DNA of 64,000 bases, taken from positions 1-64,000 of the forward strand of contig JAEUNZ010000008.1 of NCBI GenBank assembly GCA_016790965.1. The letters are read 5' to 3'. The position numbers were made by a program, and so were the translations under genes. The notes under the pieces were generated by a model that searched no databases, was not told the origin of the DNA, and saw only the letters and a program-made list of their open reading frames with translations. Within the stretch, counting starts at the first letter, position 1. Every line of letters starts with the position of its first letter. Source of the DNA: SSSZ01 sp016790965. GTDB lineage: Bacteria > Pseudomonadota > Gammaproteobacteria > Burkholderiales > Rhodocyclaceae. Below, piece after piece: positions 33,099-41,800 of this stretch.

Positions 33099-33368
33099 TT
33101 ATTTGAGGCTGAGCCAATAGGCGAGAAGGATGAGGCTGGAAACCAGTATAAGCCAGCCCTCCAGCACGACGCGCCACAGCAGGGGGGCGCCGCGCAGTTC
33201 CATGAAGTCGAGGATCACCAGGCGCCCCTTGACGAAAGCGATGGCCAGCATGGCCACGATGGCGCCGGTGCCGGCGGCGCCGGCTTCGCCGAGGTACCAG
33301 GTGATGCCGGTGGCAACGAGGAGCACCAGCCAGGCGCGGTGGGCGGGGTTTTTGAGGAAGGCGTTCAT
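33099..33368 (-). CDS. norF: NorF-like small membrane protein (COX4-prokaryotic type)
   Basis: An 89-residue protein with three hydrophobic segments (AWLVLLVATGITWYL; AIVAMLAIAFVKGRLVILDF; VVLEGWLILVSSLILLAYWL). The KGRLVILDFMELRGAP motif is typical of the small subunit-IV-like proteins found next to NorE. The ATG at 33368 overlaps the norE stop (ATGA), so it is translationally coupled; a longer frame back into norE is not needed. NorE/NorF improve NO reduction in Paracoccus, probably by stabilising the complex. Confidence 0.85.
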   Translation of the reverse strand: MNAFLKNPAHRAWLVLLVATGITWYLGEAGAAGTGAIVAMLAIAFVKGRLVILDFMELRGAPLLWRVVLEGWLILVSSLILLAYWLSLK

Positions 33369-33940
33369 CGCATCACGTAAACCAGGGGGAATAGCACGAT
33401 CCACAGCAGATCGACCATGTGCCAGTAGGCAGCGCCGCTCTCCAGGCCATGGGCGTCGTGGCTGCCATAGGCGCCTTTCCTGGCCTGCACCCAGAGGATG
33501 GCGAGGATCACCATGCCGAGAATGACGTGCATGAAGTGGAAGAAGGTGAGCGAGATGTAGAACATGTAGAAAGTGTTGGTGGACAGCGAGATGCCGGCCC
33601 CGAACTTTTCCGCGTACTCGAAGATCTTCACCGCCAGGAAGCAGCCGCCGCAGAGAAAGCCGAGCAGGATGTTGCGCGGCACGCCGGCCCTGTCGTCGCG
33701 ATGAGCGGCCTGAACGGCCAGCACCACGAACCAGGAGCCGGTCACCAGCAGGACGGTGTTCAAGGCCCCGGCATTGCGGTCCAGGGTCTGCTGGTAGAGG
33801 TTGAACATCTCCACGTTTTTCGTGCGGGCGAAGGCGTAGGAGGCGAAGAAGACGGCGAAGGCCAGCATCTCGGCCAGGATGAAGACCCAGATGGCGAGGT
33901 CGCCGGGCAGGCGCTTGACGGGGGAGGCGAGGGCAGTCAT
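33365..33940 (-). CDS. norE: NorE, cytochrome c oxidase subunit III-like
   Basis: Membrane protein of 191 residues with five helices, homologous to COX subunit III: GDLAIWVFILAEMLAFAVFF near residue 14 carries the conserved acidic E of helix 1, and FFHFMHVILGMVIL and AAYWHMVDLLWIVLFPLVY are canonical. First gene of the norEFQ-orf135-ferredoxin-norD unit. No ribosome-binding site precedes the ATG at 33940; a DNR-like box and a -10 place the transcript start about 2 bases upstream, so translation may be leaderless. An in-frame ATG at 33964 also lacks a ribosome-binding site and would lie upstream of that transcript start. Confidence 0.9.
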   Translation of the reverse strand: MTALASPVKRLPGDLAIWVFILAEMLAFAVFFASYAFARTKNVEMFNLYQQTLDRNAGALNTVLLVTGSWFVVLAVQAAHRDDRAGVPRNILLGFLCGGCFLAVKIFEYAEKFGAGISLSTNTFYMFYISLTFFHFMHVILGMVILAILWVQARKGAYGSHDAHGLESGAAYWHMVDLLWIVLFPLVYVMR

Positions 33941-33948
33941 GGGGGCGG

Positions 33949-33990
33949 ATGATAGCCGGCGCATCGTGGGAGGGACTTGATATGACCCAA
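33949..33990 (-). promoter_or_regulatory. FNR/DNR-box promoter of norE operon
   Basis: On the minus strand TTGGGTCATATCAA (33990-33977) matches the FNR/DNR consensus TTGAT-N4-ATCAA at 8 of 10 positions. A -10 element TATCAT lies at 33954-33949. The box centre (33983.5) to the predicted start near 33942 is -41.5, the ideal class II activation distance. The transcript would begin about 2 bases before the norE ATG. The Dnr-like regulator encoded at 28312-29034 is the probable activator. Confidence 0.7.
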
Positions 33991-34150
33991 GAAGCGGGAG
34001 ATCGGAGCTTTCCCGGAGCGGGGGAGGCCGAGGCGTTTTATCAGGGCTTATCGCCAATATGCTGCGATGGTATGATCGCAGGGCTTGACGACATGGGATG
34101 TCCCTGGAACGGGAACCCCGCGTCGGATGGGCTGCCAAAGAACTCTCATC

Positions 34151-34768
34151 ATGTTGACCCGCATCTTCCTCCGCACCGAAAAAGGCCTGGCCGAACTGGC
34201 CCACCGCAGCAAGGACATCCCCGCCCGGGCGCGGACCCTGCTGCTTCTGGTGGATGGCCATACGACGGGCGGGGAACTGTTGTCCAAGGTGGGATTCGAG
34301 AACCGGGAAGAGCTTTTCGAACTCCTGCTGACCCAGGGGTATATTGCAGCCGAACCGGAGCCTGAGCCTGAGCCAGTCCCCGAACCGGAACCCGAAGCGC
34401 TTGCGGAACCCGGGTCCGCTGTCGAAGAAATCCATTCCGTGGCGCCCCAACCCGGTGAAATCGATTTCACCGGAGTCTCGCTCTCCATCCCCTCGTTGCC
34501 CCATTTCGAGCCGGAACCGGAGCCCCAGGTGCCACCACCGCCCGATCCCCTCGAACTGGTCGAGGCCCGGCGGGTCATGCTGGAGAGCGTCGAGGATGTC
34601 CTGGGGCCCGACGCCGGGCTCCTGAGCGGCAAGATCGCCGCCACCCGCAATCTGGTGGAAATGCGCCGTCTGGCCGAGAAATACCGCACCGTCCTGGTGG
34701 AAGCCGGCCGCAAGCGGCGCGCCCTGGCCTTCTGGGAGCAGATCGAGCCCCTGCTGCCGCGGGACTGA
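34151..34768 (+). CDS. hypothetical protein with Pro-Glu repeat tract
   Basis: Unrecognised cytoplasmic protein of 205 residues. The first 70 residues form a compact helical domain (RARTLLLLVDGHTTGGELLS) of the kind seen in small winged-helix proteins. Residues about 70-85 and 120-135 are Pro-Glu repeats (EPEPEPEPVPEPEPEA), and the last 75 residues are a helical domain (LVEARRVMLESVEDVLGPDA). It is transcribed divergently from norE and convergently with norB, isolated inside the nor region. The start has no strong ribosome-binding site (CTCATC precedes it), and a longer frame from 34085 cannot be excluded. No role can be assigned; it may be an independent gene. Confidence 0.6.
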   Translation: MLTRIFLRTEKGLAELAHRSKDIPARARTLLLLVDGHTTGGELLSKVGFENREELFELLLTQGYIAAEPEPEPEPVPEPEPEALAEPGSAVEEIHSVAPQPGEIDFTGVSLSIPSLPHFEPEPEPQVPPPPDPLELVEARRVMLESVEDVLGPDAGLLSGKIAATRNLVEMRRLAEKYRTVLVEAGRKRRALAFWEQIEPLLPRD

Positions 34769-34848
34769 TTCCGGAAGGCGTTCCGCGGATGCCGGGCTCC
34801 CTCGGCATCAACGCAAACCTCTCTGACTGACTACTGGCAATCCTGGCC

Positions 34849-34882
34849 AAAAAAAACGGCGCGAAGTGATTCGCGCCGTTTT
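34849..34882 (-). terminator. bidirectional terminator between norB and the Pro-Glu gene
   Basis: AAAACGGCGCGAA (34853-34865) pairs perfectly with TTCGCGCCGTTTT (34870-34882) around loop GTGA. On the minus strand the stem is followed by eight U residues, so it terminates norCB; the shorter T-run on the plus strand may also end the gene at 34151. Confidence 0.9.
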
Positions 34883-34901
34883 GCCGTATTGCAGCCGTCG
34901 A

Positions 34902-36275
34902 TCAGGCGGTCTCTTCCTTGCCGCCGACGAAGAAGCTGGCGATGTAGATCAGCAGGCCGACCAGGAAGGCCACGCCGGTCCATTCACGCATCCAGTAGAA
35001 GAGGGCGATCTTCTCCTGGGCCACCATGAAGGGCATCGGGTTTTCCGAGGCCCGCTGCAGCCAGACCTGCAGGATGCCCGCGGCGGTGAGGAACAGGGTG
35101 ATGAAGGTGATGGCGATGGTCATCAGCCAGAAGCTCCACATCTCCAAGACTTGCGAGGCGTTGCTGTTGGCAGCACGGCCGCGCAGGATGGGCATGGCGT
35201 AGGAGATGATGGTCAGGTTGACCATGACGTAGGCACCGTAGAAGGCCATGTGACCGTGGGCTGCGGTGATCTGCGTACCGTGGGTGTAGTAGTTCACCGG
35301 AGCCAGGGTGTGCAGGAAGCCCCACACGCCGGCACCCAGGAAGGCCATCACGCCGGTACCGAGAGCCCATAGCACGGCAGCCTTGTTGGGATGCTCGCGA
35401 CGACGACGGTTCACCATGTTGAAGGCAAAGACGGTCATGGCGAAGAAGGGGATCGGCTCCAGAGCGGAGAAGATGGAACCCCACCACTGCCAGTATTCCG
35501 GCGTGCCGATCCAGTAGTAGTGGTGACCGGTGCCGATGATGCCGGTGATCAGCGTCAGGGTGACGATGACGTACAGCCACTTCTCGATCACTTCGCGGTC
35601 GACGCCGGTGGTCTTGATCAGCACGAAGGCCAGGAAAGCACCGAGGATCAGTTCCCACACGCCTTCGACCCAGAGGTGCACCGTCCACCACCAGAAGAAC
35701 TTGTCGAGGACGACGTTCACCGGGTTATAGAAGGAAAACAGGAAGAAGACGGCGAGACCCCACAGGCCCAGCAGCAGGACGATGGAGATGGAGGTCTTCT
35801 TGCCCTTCAGCACCGTGAGGGTGATGTTGAACAGGAAGGCCAGGGCCACCACCACGATGCCCAGCTTGGTGGGCAGGGGCTGCTCCAGGAACTCGCGGCC
35901 CATGGTCTCGATCAGGCTGTTGCCGGTCATTTCCGCCAGGGTGGCGTAGGGAACCGTCAGGTAGCCCACCACGGTCAGACCCGCGGCGACGAGGAAGATC
36001 CAGAACATGGCGAGCGCCAGCTTCGGGCTGGCTAGTTCGGTTTCCGCTTCTTCGGGGATGATGTAGTAGGCGCCGCCCATGAAGCCCATGAGCAGCCAGA
36101 CGATGAGCGAGTTGGTGTGGACCATGCGGGCCACGTTGAAGGGAATTTCCGGGAAGAGGAAATCACCCCAGACGTACTGCAGGCCCAGGATGAGGCCGAA
36201 CAGGATCTGGGCGACGAAGAGGGCGATGGCCGCGATGAAATAAGGTTTGGCGACCGCTTGGGATTTGTATTGCAT
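34902..36275 (-). CDS. norB: nitric oxide reductase large subunit (cNOR)
   Basis: Catalytic membrane subunit of cytochrome-c NO reductase, 457 residues with 12 helices; reduces 2 NO to N2O. Haem and FeB ligands are visible: His in VARMVHTNSLIVW (low-spin haem), His-Leu-Trp-Val-Glu in WWTVHLWVEGVWE and the HHYYWIG pair (FeB site, including the conserved glutamates), and His in AAHGHMAFYGAYV (haem b3). It lacks the N-terminal extension of quinol-dependent qNOR, and it has a separate NorC, so it is the cytochrome-c type. AAAGGAG precedes the ATG. It begins 18 bases after norC. Confidence 0.98.
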   Translation of the reverse strand: MQYKSQAVAKPYFIAAIALFVAQILFGLILGLQYVWGDFLFPEIPFNVARMVHTNSLIVWLLMGFMGGAYYIIPEEAETELASPKLALAMFWIFLVAAGLTVVGYLTVPYATLAEMTGNSLIETMGREFLEQPLPTKLGIVVVALAFLFNITLTVLKGKKTSISIVLLLGLWGLAVFFLFSFYNPVNVVLDKFFWWWTVHLWVEGVWELILGAFLAFVLIKTTGVDREVIEKWLYVIVTLTLITGIIGTGHHYYWIGTPEYWQWWGSIFSALEPIPFFAMTVFAFNMVNRRRREHPNKAAVLWALGTGVMAFLGAGVWGFLHTLAPVNYYTHGTQITAAHGHMAFYGAYVMVNLTIISYAMPILRGRAANSNASQVLEMWSFWLMTIAITFITLFLTAAGILQVWLQRASENPMPFMVAQEKIALFYWMREWTGVAFLVGLLIYIASFFVGGKEETA

Positions 36276-36293
36276 ATTCAGTTCTCCTTTCGA

Positions 36294-36722
36294 TCAGCCC
36301 TGGACGTTGGGCGGCCAGTTGGCATCGTTGATCGAATTGACGTGCTTCAGGAAGGCCACGATGGCGTCGAGCTGCTCGTCGGTGAAGTTGAACTGCGGCA
36401 TGCTGCGGCGGCCTTCGATGCCTTCCTTGGGACGGCTCTTGATGAAGGCCTTGGTGCCCTCTTCGCCATAGCGGACGACCACGTTGGCCAGTTCCGGAGC
36501 GAAGTAGGCGCCTTCGCCCATCAGGGTGTGGCAACCGATGCAGTTATTGACCTCCCACAGCTTCTTGCCCTCGGCGATTTGCGGGGTGATGTTCTGCCGC
36601 ATGTCGCGCTTGGGAAGCTGGGAGTGCGTGTCGAAGGAAAGCGCAAGGAACAGGAGGAAGAAAAAGACGGTCCCCCCGTAGAAAATATTGCGCGCCATCG
36701 ATTTAGTGAAAGCGCCACTCAT
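36294..36722 (-). CDS. norC: nitric oxide reductase cytochrome c subunit
   Basis: Membrane-anchored c-type cytochrome of 142 residues. An N-terminal anchor (about 10-30; IFYGGTVFFFLLFLALSF) places the haem domain in the periplasm. CIGCH near residue 60 binds haem c, and the distal Met lies in RRSMPQFNFTDEQ. It passes electrons from cytochrome c or azurin to NorB. The start at 36722 has AAGGGGG upstream; an alternative upstream ATG would add 18 residues without a ribosome-binding site. It is the first gene of norCB, downstream of an FNR/DNR-like box. Confidence 0.97.
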   Translation of the reverse strand: MSGAFTKSMARNIFYGGTVFFFLLFLALSFDTHSQLPKRDMRQNITPQIAEGKKLWEVNNCIGCHTLMGEGAYFAPELANVVVRYGEEGTKAFIKSRPKEGIEGRRSMPQFNFTDEQLDAIVAFLKHVNSINDANWPPNVQG

Positions 36723-36758
36723 TATGTATCCCCCTTTCGGAAATTGTTTGGCGGACCG

Positions 36759-36801
36759 ATGGTAGTTCCGGGCCACGAGGGGGGGCTTTGATGTCTGCTA
36801 A
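36759..36801 (-). promoter_or_regulatory. FNR/DNR-like promoter of norCB
   Basis: On the minus strand TTAGCAGACATCAA (36801-36788) has a perfect right half-site ATCAA and a weaker left half (7 of 10 overall). TACCAT at 36764-36759 is a usable -10. The box-to--10 spacing is within one base of that at norE. The transcript would start near 36752, leaving about 30 bases of leader with the AAGGGGG ribosome-binding site. The match is weaker than at norE. Confidence 0.5.
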
Positions 36802-36899
36802 AAGAAACCGGCGCCGGAAGCCAAATATTTCCTCGCGCGGGGCGCAAAAATCTTTTTTCGATCAGGGATTTGTGAAGCGCTGCACGAGGCGCCCCGGGC

Positions 36900-37049
36900 T
36901 CATTCCTCGCCTTTTTTCAGCGCCACGCGGGCGCGGCGGCGCTGAGCCTTCTCCGAGGGGCCGTGGGGGCCCGCCTTGCGCTGGGCGGCGGCGAGGACGA
37001 GAGGATTGCGGGGAGGCCGGGGGCGAGCCAGGTGCTTACGGCGTTTCAT
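36900..37049 (-). CDS. small basic conserved-type protein
   Basis: A 49-residue, very basic protein beginning MKRRKHLARPRPPRNPLVLA and continuing with RKAGPHGPSEKAQRRRARV. Its Arg/Lys-rich pattern, with the PRNPLV and RKAG.H..S.KA.RR motifs, resembles short conserved hypothetical proteins common in betaproteobacteria. No ribosome-binding site is obvious and the region is GC-rich, so chance cannot be ruled out. It would bind nucleic acid if real. It lies between norC and the RND genes. Confidence 0.45.
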   Translation of the reverse strand: MKRRKHLARPRPPRNPLVLAAAQRKAGPHGPSEKAQRRRARVALKKGEE

Positions 37050-37078
37050 TGGGGGCAGTGAGGGCCTAGTAGCCCGAC

Positions 37079-37231
37079 CCACAGATAACGCTACATGAAA
37101 GCTTGTCTTTGCCTCCCCGGCGTAGTTGCTCATGCTCGCAATAGCTCCGGCTATTGCTGCCGGGGTTTGCAACTTCGGCGCCTAGCCAGAGAAGCAAATC
37201 CTTCGCTTTCATCTTGTTCCGCAACCTGTGG
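37079..37231. repeat. palindromic element A (about 153 bp) with central hairpin
   Basis: A largely self-complementary intergenic stretch. Its outer arms read CCACAGATAACGCTACATG on one side and, as the inverse complement, CCACAGGTTGCGGAACAAG on the other; both continue into ATGAAAGC. The centre is a perfect hairpin GCAATAGC-TCCG-GCTATTGC (37138-37157). It abuts the OprM-type gene, ending 9 bases from its stop codon. Same architecture as the element at 51171-51312. Confidence 0.55.
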
Positions 37232-37240
37232 ATCAAGCTA

Positions 37241-38860
37241 CTAGCGGGGGTTGCCCAGGTAGCGGATGGAGAGGTCGGGGTCGGGAGACTGGCCGGGGGT
37301 CCAGCCGCCGCCCAGAGCGCGGAAGAGGTCGGCCAGGGCGCTACGCCGGCTGTACTCGGCGTCGATACGCGCGAGTTCGGCGGCCAGCAGGTTGCGCTCG
37401 ACGTCGAGGACTTCCAGGCGGCTGGCGATGCCGGCATCGAAGCGCTGGCGGGCGGCGTGCAGGGCGCGCTCCAGGGCGGCGGCCCGCACGGTCTCGGCAG
37501 CCAGGGCCTCGCGGGCAGCGGTCTGGGCGGCCAGCGCGTCGCGCACGTCCTTGAAGGCGGAGGCCACGGCCTGGCGGTAGCGGGCCAGGGCCTGATCGCG
37601 CCGGGCTTCGGCCCGATCGACCCCCAGCCCGACCCGGCCGGCGTTCCAGATGGGCTGGGTAAGGGCGGCGGCAAAGGAAAAGATCGCCGCCGGGCCGCTG
37701 AACAGCTTAGAGAAGTCGGCGCTTTCGCTGCCGGCGTAGGCCGTCAGGGAGACGGAGGGGAAATAGCCCGAGCGCGCCACGCCGATGCGGGCGTTGGCGG
37801 CGACCAGGGTTTCTTCCGCTTCGCGCAGGTCGGGCCGACGCAGGAGAAGTTCGGAAGGCAGGCCGGAGGGAACCAGCACTTCCGGCAAACGGCCGGGCGT
37901 GCCCCGTTCGCTGCGGGCCGCCAGCACCTGGGCGGGGGATTGGCCCAGGAGTAGGGCGAGGGTGCCTTCGGCCCGCTCGCGGTCGCGCACCAGGCCTGCC
38001 AATTGTGCGCGAGCGGCGGCCTCTTCCGCCTCGGATTGGCGCAGGTCGTATTCGGAAATCAAGCCGGCTTCCATGCGGCGGCGGTGCAGTTCCAGGGTCT
38101 CGCCCCGGGTTTCGGCGGTGCGGCGCGCGACCGCCTCCCGCGAAGCCGCGGCGAGCAGGCCGAAGTACTGCTGGGCGACCGAGGCGGTGAGGGAAAGGCG
38201 CACCGTCTCCCGGGCGGCTTCGCTGGCCAGAAGATCAGCTCGGGCGGCCTCGTCGGCGCGGCGGTAGCGGCCCCAGAGGTCGACCTCGTAACTCGCTTCC
38301 AGGGTGGCACGGTGGCTGGTCTGGACCAGGGGCTGGTCGGCGGGCAGGGGGAAAGTGCCCAGGCGGGAACTCTTGCTACGGTCAGCACCGATCTGGGCGG
38401 TCACCGTGGGCCAACGGTCGGCGCTGGCGATGCCGGCGGCGGCGCGGGCTTCGGCCACCCGGGCGGCGGCGATGGCCAGATCGGCGTTGTGGGCCAGGGC
38501 CTCTTCCATCAGGCGGTCGAGCACGGCGTCGCTGTACAGGGTCCACCACCTTTCCCCGGCGGTGCTGGCCGGTGTGCCGGGAGCCGACCAAGCGCCGGGC
38601 AGGTCGAGTTCCGGCCGGCCGTAGTCCGGGCCGAGGGCGCAGGCGGAAACGAGGAAAGCGGCGCCCAGGGGCAGCAGGCAGCGGGCAAACCACTCTCCCA
38701 GCGCCGGCCAGCGCCCCGGCTCCGTTCGGCCTAAGCCAAGCGAGGCCCCCGGGGAGGCAGTCATTGCCGGGTCCGCTCCAGGCGCCGTCGAAGGGCCTGT
38801 CCTGAGCCCGCTCAACGGGAGCGGGGCGACCGGGTGGCGGTGAATCATTTCAGTGCCCAT
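37241..38860 (-). CDS. RND efflux outer-membrane lipoprotein (OprM/NodT family)
   Basis: Outer-membrane channel of an RND tripartite pump. The frame from ATG 38860 gives 539 residues. The lipobox LVSAC lies unusually far in (about residue 73), preceded by a signal-like segment LLPLGAAFLVSACALGPDYG. Two repeats of the outer-membrane efflux domain follow, with DLWGRYRRADEAARADLLAS and GVARSGYFPSVSLTAYAGS typical of NodT proteins. ATG 38860 has GGGAGG upstream and overlaps the RND pump stop codon by 11 bases; the real signal peptide probably starts near the in-frame ATG at 38764. The extra N-terminal stretch covers a repeat-like insertion (see 38770-38815). Co-transcribed with the pump and adaptor. 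Confidence 0.9.
   Translation of the reverse strand: MGTEMIHRHPVAPLPLSGLRTGPSTAPGADPAMTASPGASLGLGRTEPGRWPALGEWFARCLLPLGAAFLVSACALGPDYGRPELDLPGAWSAPGTPASTAGERWWTLYSDAVLDRLMEEALAHNADLAIAAARVAEARAAAGIASADRWPTVTAQIGADRSKSSRLGTFPLPADQPLVQTSHRATLEASYEVDLWGRYRRADEAARADLLASEAARETVRLSLTASVAQQYFGLLAAASREAVARRTAETRGETLELHRRRMEAGLISEYDLRQSEAEEAAARAQLAGLVRDRERAEGTLALLLGQSPAQVLAARSERGTPGRLPEVLVPSGLPSELLLRRPDLREAEETLVAANARIGVARSGYFPSVSLTAYAGSESADFSKLFSGPAAIFSFAAALTQPIWNAGRVGLGVDRAEARRDQALARYRQAVASAFKDVRDALAAQTAAREALAAETVRAAALERALHAARQRFDAGIASRLEVLDVERNLLAAELARIDAEYSRRSALADLFRALGGGWTPGQSPDPDLSIRYLGNPR
38770..38815. repeat. REP-like dispersed repeat at the 5' end of the OprM-type gene
   Basis: The stretch GTCGAAGGGCCTGTCCTGAG and its flanks resemble the widespread CTTCGAC...GGCTCAGGACAGGCCC family of short bacterial repeats. 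It lies in frame before the lipobox of the outer-membrane lipoprotein gene and accounts for its unusual N-terminus (residues about 15-32). Identification is from memory of that family; only one copy was seen in the window. Confidence 0.4.
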
Positions 38861-41800
38861 GACGGCCTCCCTCGGCGGCTTCGTCCTGACGGGCGCGTTC
38901 GAGCAGTTCCTCGTGGGTCCGGGCATGGGATTCCTTGATTTCGTCGAACATGGCTTCGGTACTGCGGGCTTCGGACAGTTTGCGGTCGGCGATGAGGCGG
39001 TAGAAGAGGGGGACGAAGAAGACGGCAAGGAAGGTGGCGGCCAGCATGCCGCCCATGACCCCGGTGCCCACCGCCTGGCGCGCCCCGGCGCCGGCGCCGT
39101 GGGAGATGGCCAGCGGCAGCACGCCGAGGATGAAGGCCAGGGAGGTCATCAGGATGGGGCGGAACCTGAGGCGTGCTGCCTCGATGGCCGCCGCCGCTGC
39201 GCTCATGCCTTCCTGGTGTTTGTAGATGGCGTATTCGACGATCAGGATGGCGTTCTTGGCGGCAAGCCCAAGGAGCGTCACCAGGCCGATCTGGAAATAC
39301 ACGTCGTTGCTCATGCCCCGCAGCCACACGGCGGCCAGTGCCCCGAAGGTGCCGAAGGGCAGGGCCAGCAGTACGGCCAGGGGCAGGGACCAGCGCTCGT
39401 ACTGGGCGGCGAGGATGAGGAAGACCATGAGGGCGCCCAGGGCCAGGGCATAGCCCGAGGAGCCGCTGGATTTCTTCTCCTGGAAGGAAGCGCCGCCCCA
39501 GTCGTAGCTGAATTCCGGCGGCAGCGTTTCCCTGGCCGCCTTTTCCACGGCGGCGATGGCCTGACCGGACGATACTCCCGGGGCGCCGGCGCCGATGATC
39601 TTTACCGAGGGCAGGTTGTTGAAGCGCTCCAGGGTTTCCGGGCCGGTGGTCTGGCGGATCTGGGCCAGGGCCGAGAGGGGCACCATTTCGCCCCGCTCGG
39701 AGCGGATGTAGATGCCGCCCACGTCCTCAGGGCGGGAACGGAAGCCGGGTTCAGCCGACATCAGTACCTGCCAGGAACGGCCGTACTTGTTGAAGTCATT
39801 GACGTAATAGGTGCCCAAGGTGGCGGCCAGGGTGTCGAACAGGCTGTCGATGGGCACGCCCAGGGTCTTGGCCTTTTCCCGATCCAGGTCCACGTGGAGT
39901 TGGGGTACGTTGGAGCGCCACAGCGAGGACACCATGACGAAGTGCGGATCCTGCCGCAGCTTGCCGATCAGTTGCTCGCTCATGGCGGCGAGCTGGCCGG
40001 CGCCGCCCTCGCCTCGGTTTTGCAAATAGAACTCGAAGCCCCCGGCGGTGCCGAGGCCGAAGATGGCTGGTGGGTTAAAGGCCAGCACCAATGCTTCCTT
40101 GATGTGGGCAGTTTTCATGAACACTTCGCCTACCAGGGCTTGGGCGGGGACATGGCGCTGGTCCCAGTGCTTCAGCACGACGAAGAAGGTGGCGGCGTTG
40201 TTCTTGAAGCTGCCGCCGATGAAGTCAAAGCCGGTGAAGACGACAGTGCGATCGACGTTCGGGTTCTCGCGGATGATGGCATCCACCTGCTGCACGATGC
40301 GGTCGGTGCGTTCCAGCGAAGCGCCGTCGGGCAGATAGACGGCGGTGATGTAGAAGCCCTGGTCTTCTTCCGGGACGAGGCTGCCGGGGGTGAACTTCCA
40401 CAGCCCTCCCGCCAGGGCGACCATGCCGCCGAAGAGGAGGAGGCCCAGGGCACCGCGGCGGATGAGCCAGGCCACGCCCGCCGTGTAGCGATTGGTGAAG
40501 CGGGCGAAGCCTCGGTTGAAGGCGGCGAAGAAGCGGTTTTCCGATTTGTGCTCGTGCTTCAGGATCAGGACACAGAGCGAGGGCGTGAGGGTCAGCGCAA
40601 CGATGGCTGAAATGATCACGGCGATGGAAAGGGTCACCGCGAATTGCCGGTACAGCTCGCCGGTGAGGCCGCCCAGGAAGGCGATGGGGACGAAGACTGC
40701 GCACAGTACCAAGGCAATGGCGATGACCGGCGAAGTCACTTCCCGCATGGCTTGGACTGCCGCGGCATGGGCGGGGATGCCCTCTTCGTGCATGATGCGC
40801 TCGACGTTTTCCAGCACCACGATGGCGTCGTCCACCACGATGCCGATGGCCAGCACCATGCCGAAGAGGGTCAGGGTGTTGATCGAGTAGCCCAGCATGA
40901 GGAGCCCTGCGAAGGTGCCGATGAGGGATACCGGCACGGCCAGGGTCGGGATCAGGGTCGCCCGCCAGTTCTGCAGGAAGACGTAGACCACCAGGAAAAC
41001 CAGCACCATGGCCTCGGTCAGGGTCTTCAGCACCTCGCGGATGGAGACATGGACGAAATCCGTGGTGTCGTAGGGCACATCCACCGTGAGGCCGTCTGGG
41101 AAGCGGGTGGACAGCTCGTTCAGGGTCTTCTTGACGTCGGCGGCCACGTCCAGGGCATTGGCGCCCGGCTTCAGGAAGATGCCCACCAGGGTGGCCGGCT
41201 TGCCGCTCTGGCGGCCGATGAAATCGTAATCCTTGGACCCCAACTCGACCCGGGCCAGGTCCTTCAGTTTCAAAAGGGAACCGTCCGGATTGGCGCGCAC
41301 GACGATGTTCTCGAACTGCACCACGTCGGCCAGGCGACCCTGGGTGTTGATGGTCAGAGCCATCTCCTGGCCACTGGCCACCGGCGGCTGGCCGATGCGG
41401 CCCACGGCGTACTGGGCGTTCTGTTCGTTGATGGCACGCACCAGGTCGGCGGTGGTCAAGCGCAACTGGGCCAGACGGTCGGGCTTCACCCAGATGCGCA
41501 TGGCGTAATCCTTGGCGCCGAAGATCTGCACGTTGGTGGTGCCGGGGATGCGCTTCAACACGTCCAGCACGTTCAGGGTCACGTAATTGCTGGTGTAGAG
41601 GTCGTCGTAGCGGCCGTCGGGGGAGGTGAAGGCCAGCACCTGCAGGAAGGAACTTGAATTCTTCTCCACCTGGATGCCCTGGCGGCGCACCTCCTGCGGC
41701 AGCCGCGCCTCGGCCTGCTTGACCCGGTTATTGACGTTGATCACCGCTTGGTCGATGTCGGTGCCGATGTCGAAGGTGATGTTGATTTCCACCCGGCCGT

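Noticed and set aside
36850..36875. Further FNR-like half-site (GATCAGGGATTTGTG) upstream of norC
   Set aside because: Only one half-site fits and its distance from norC suits no promoter; the site at 36788 fits better.
38853..41657. Open frames antisense to the RND pump gene
   Set aside because: Shadow frames from third-position GC bias; no start signal or domain.
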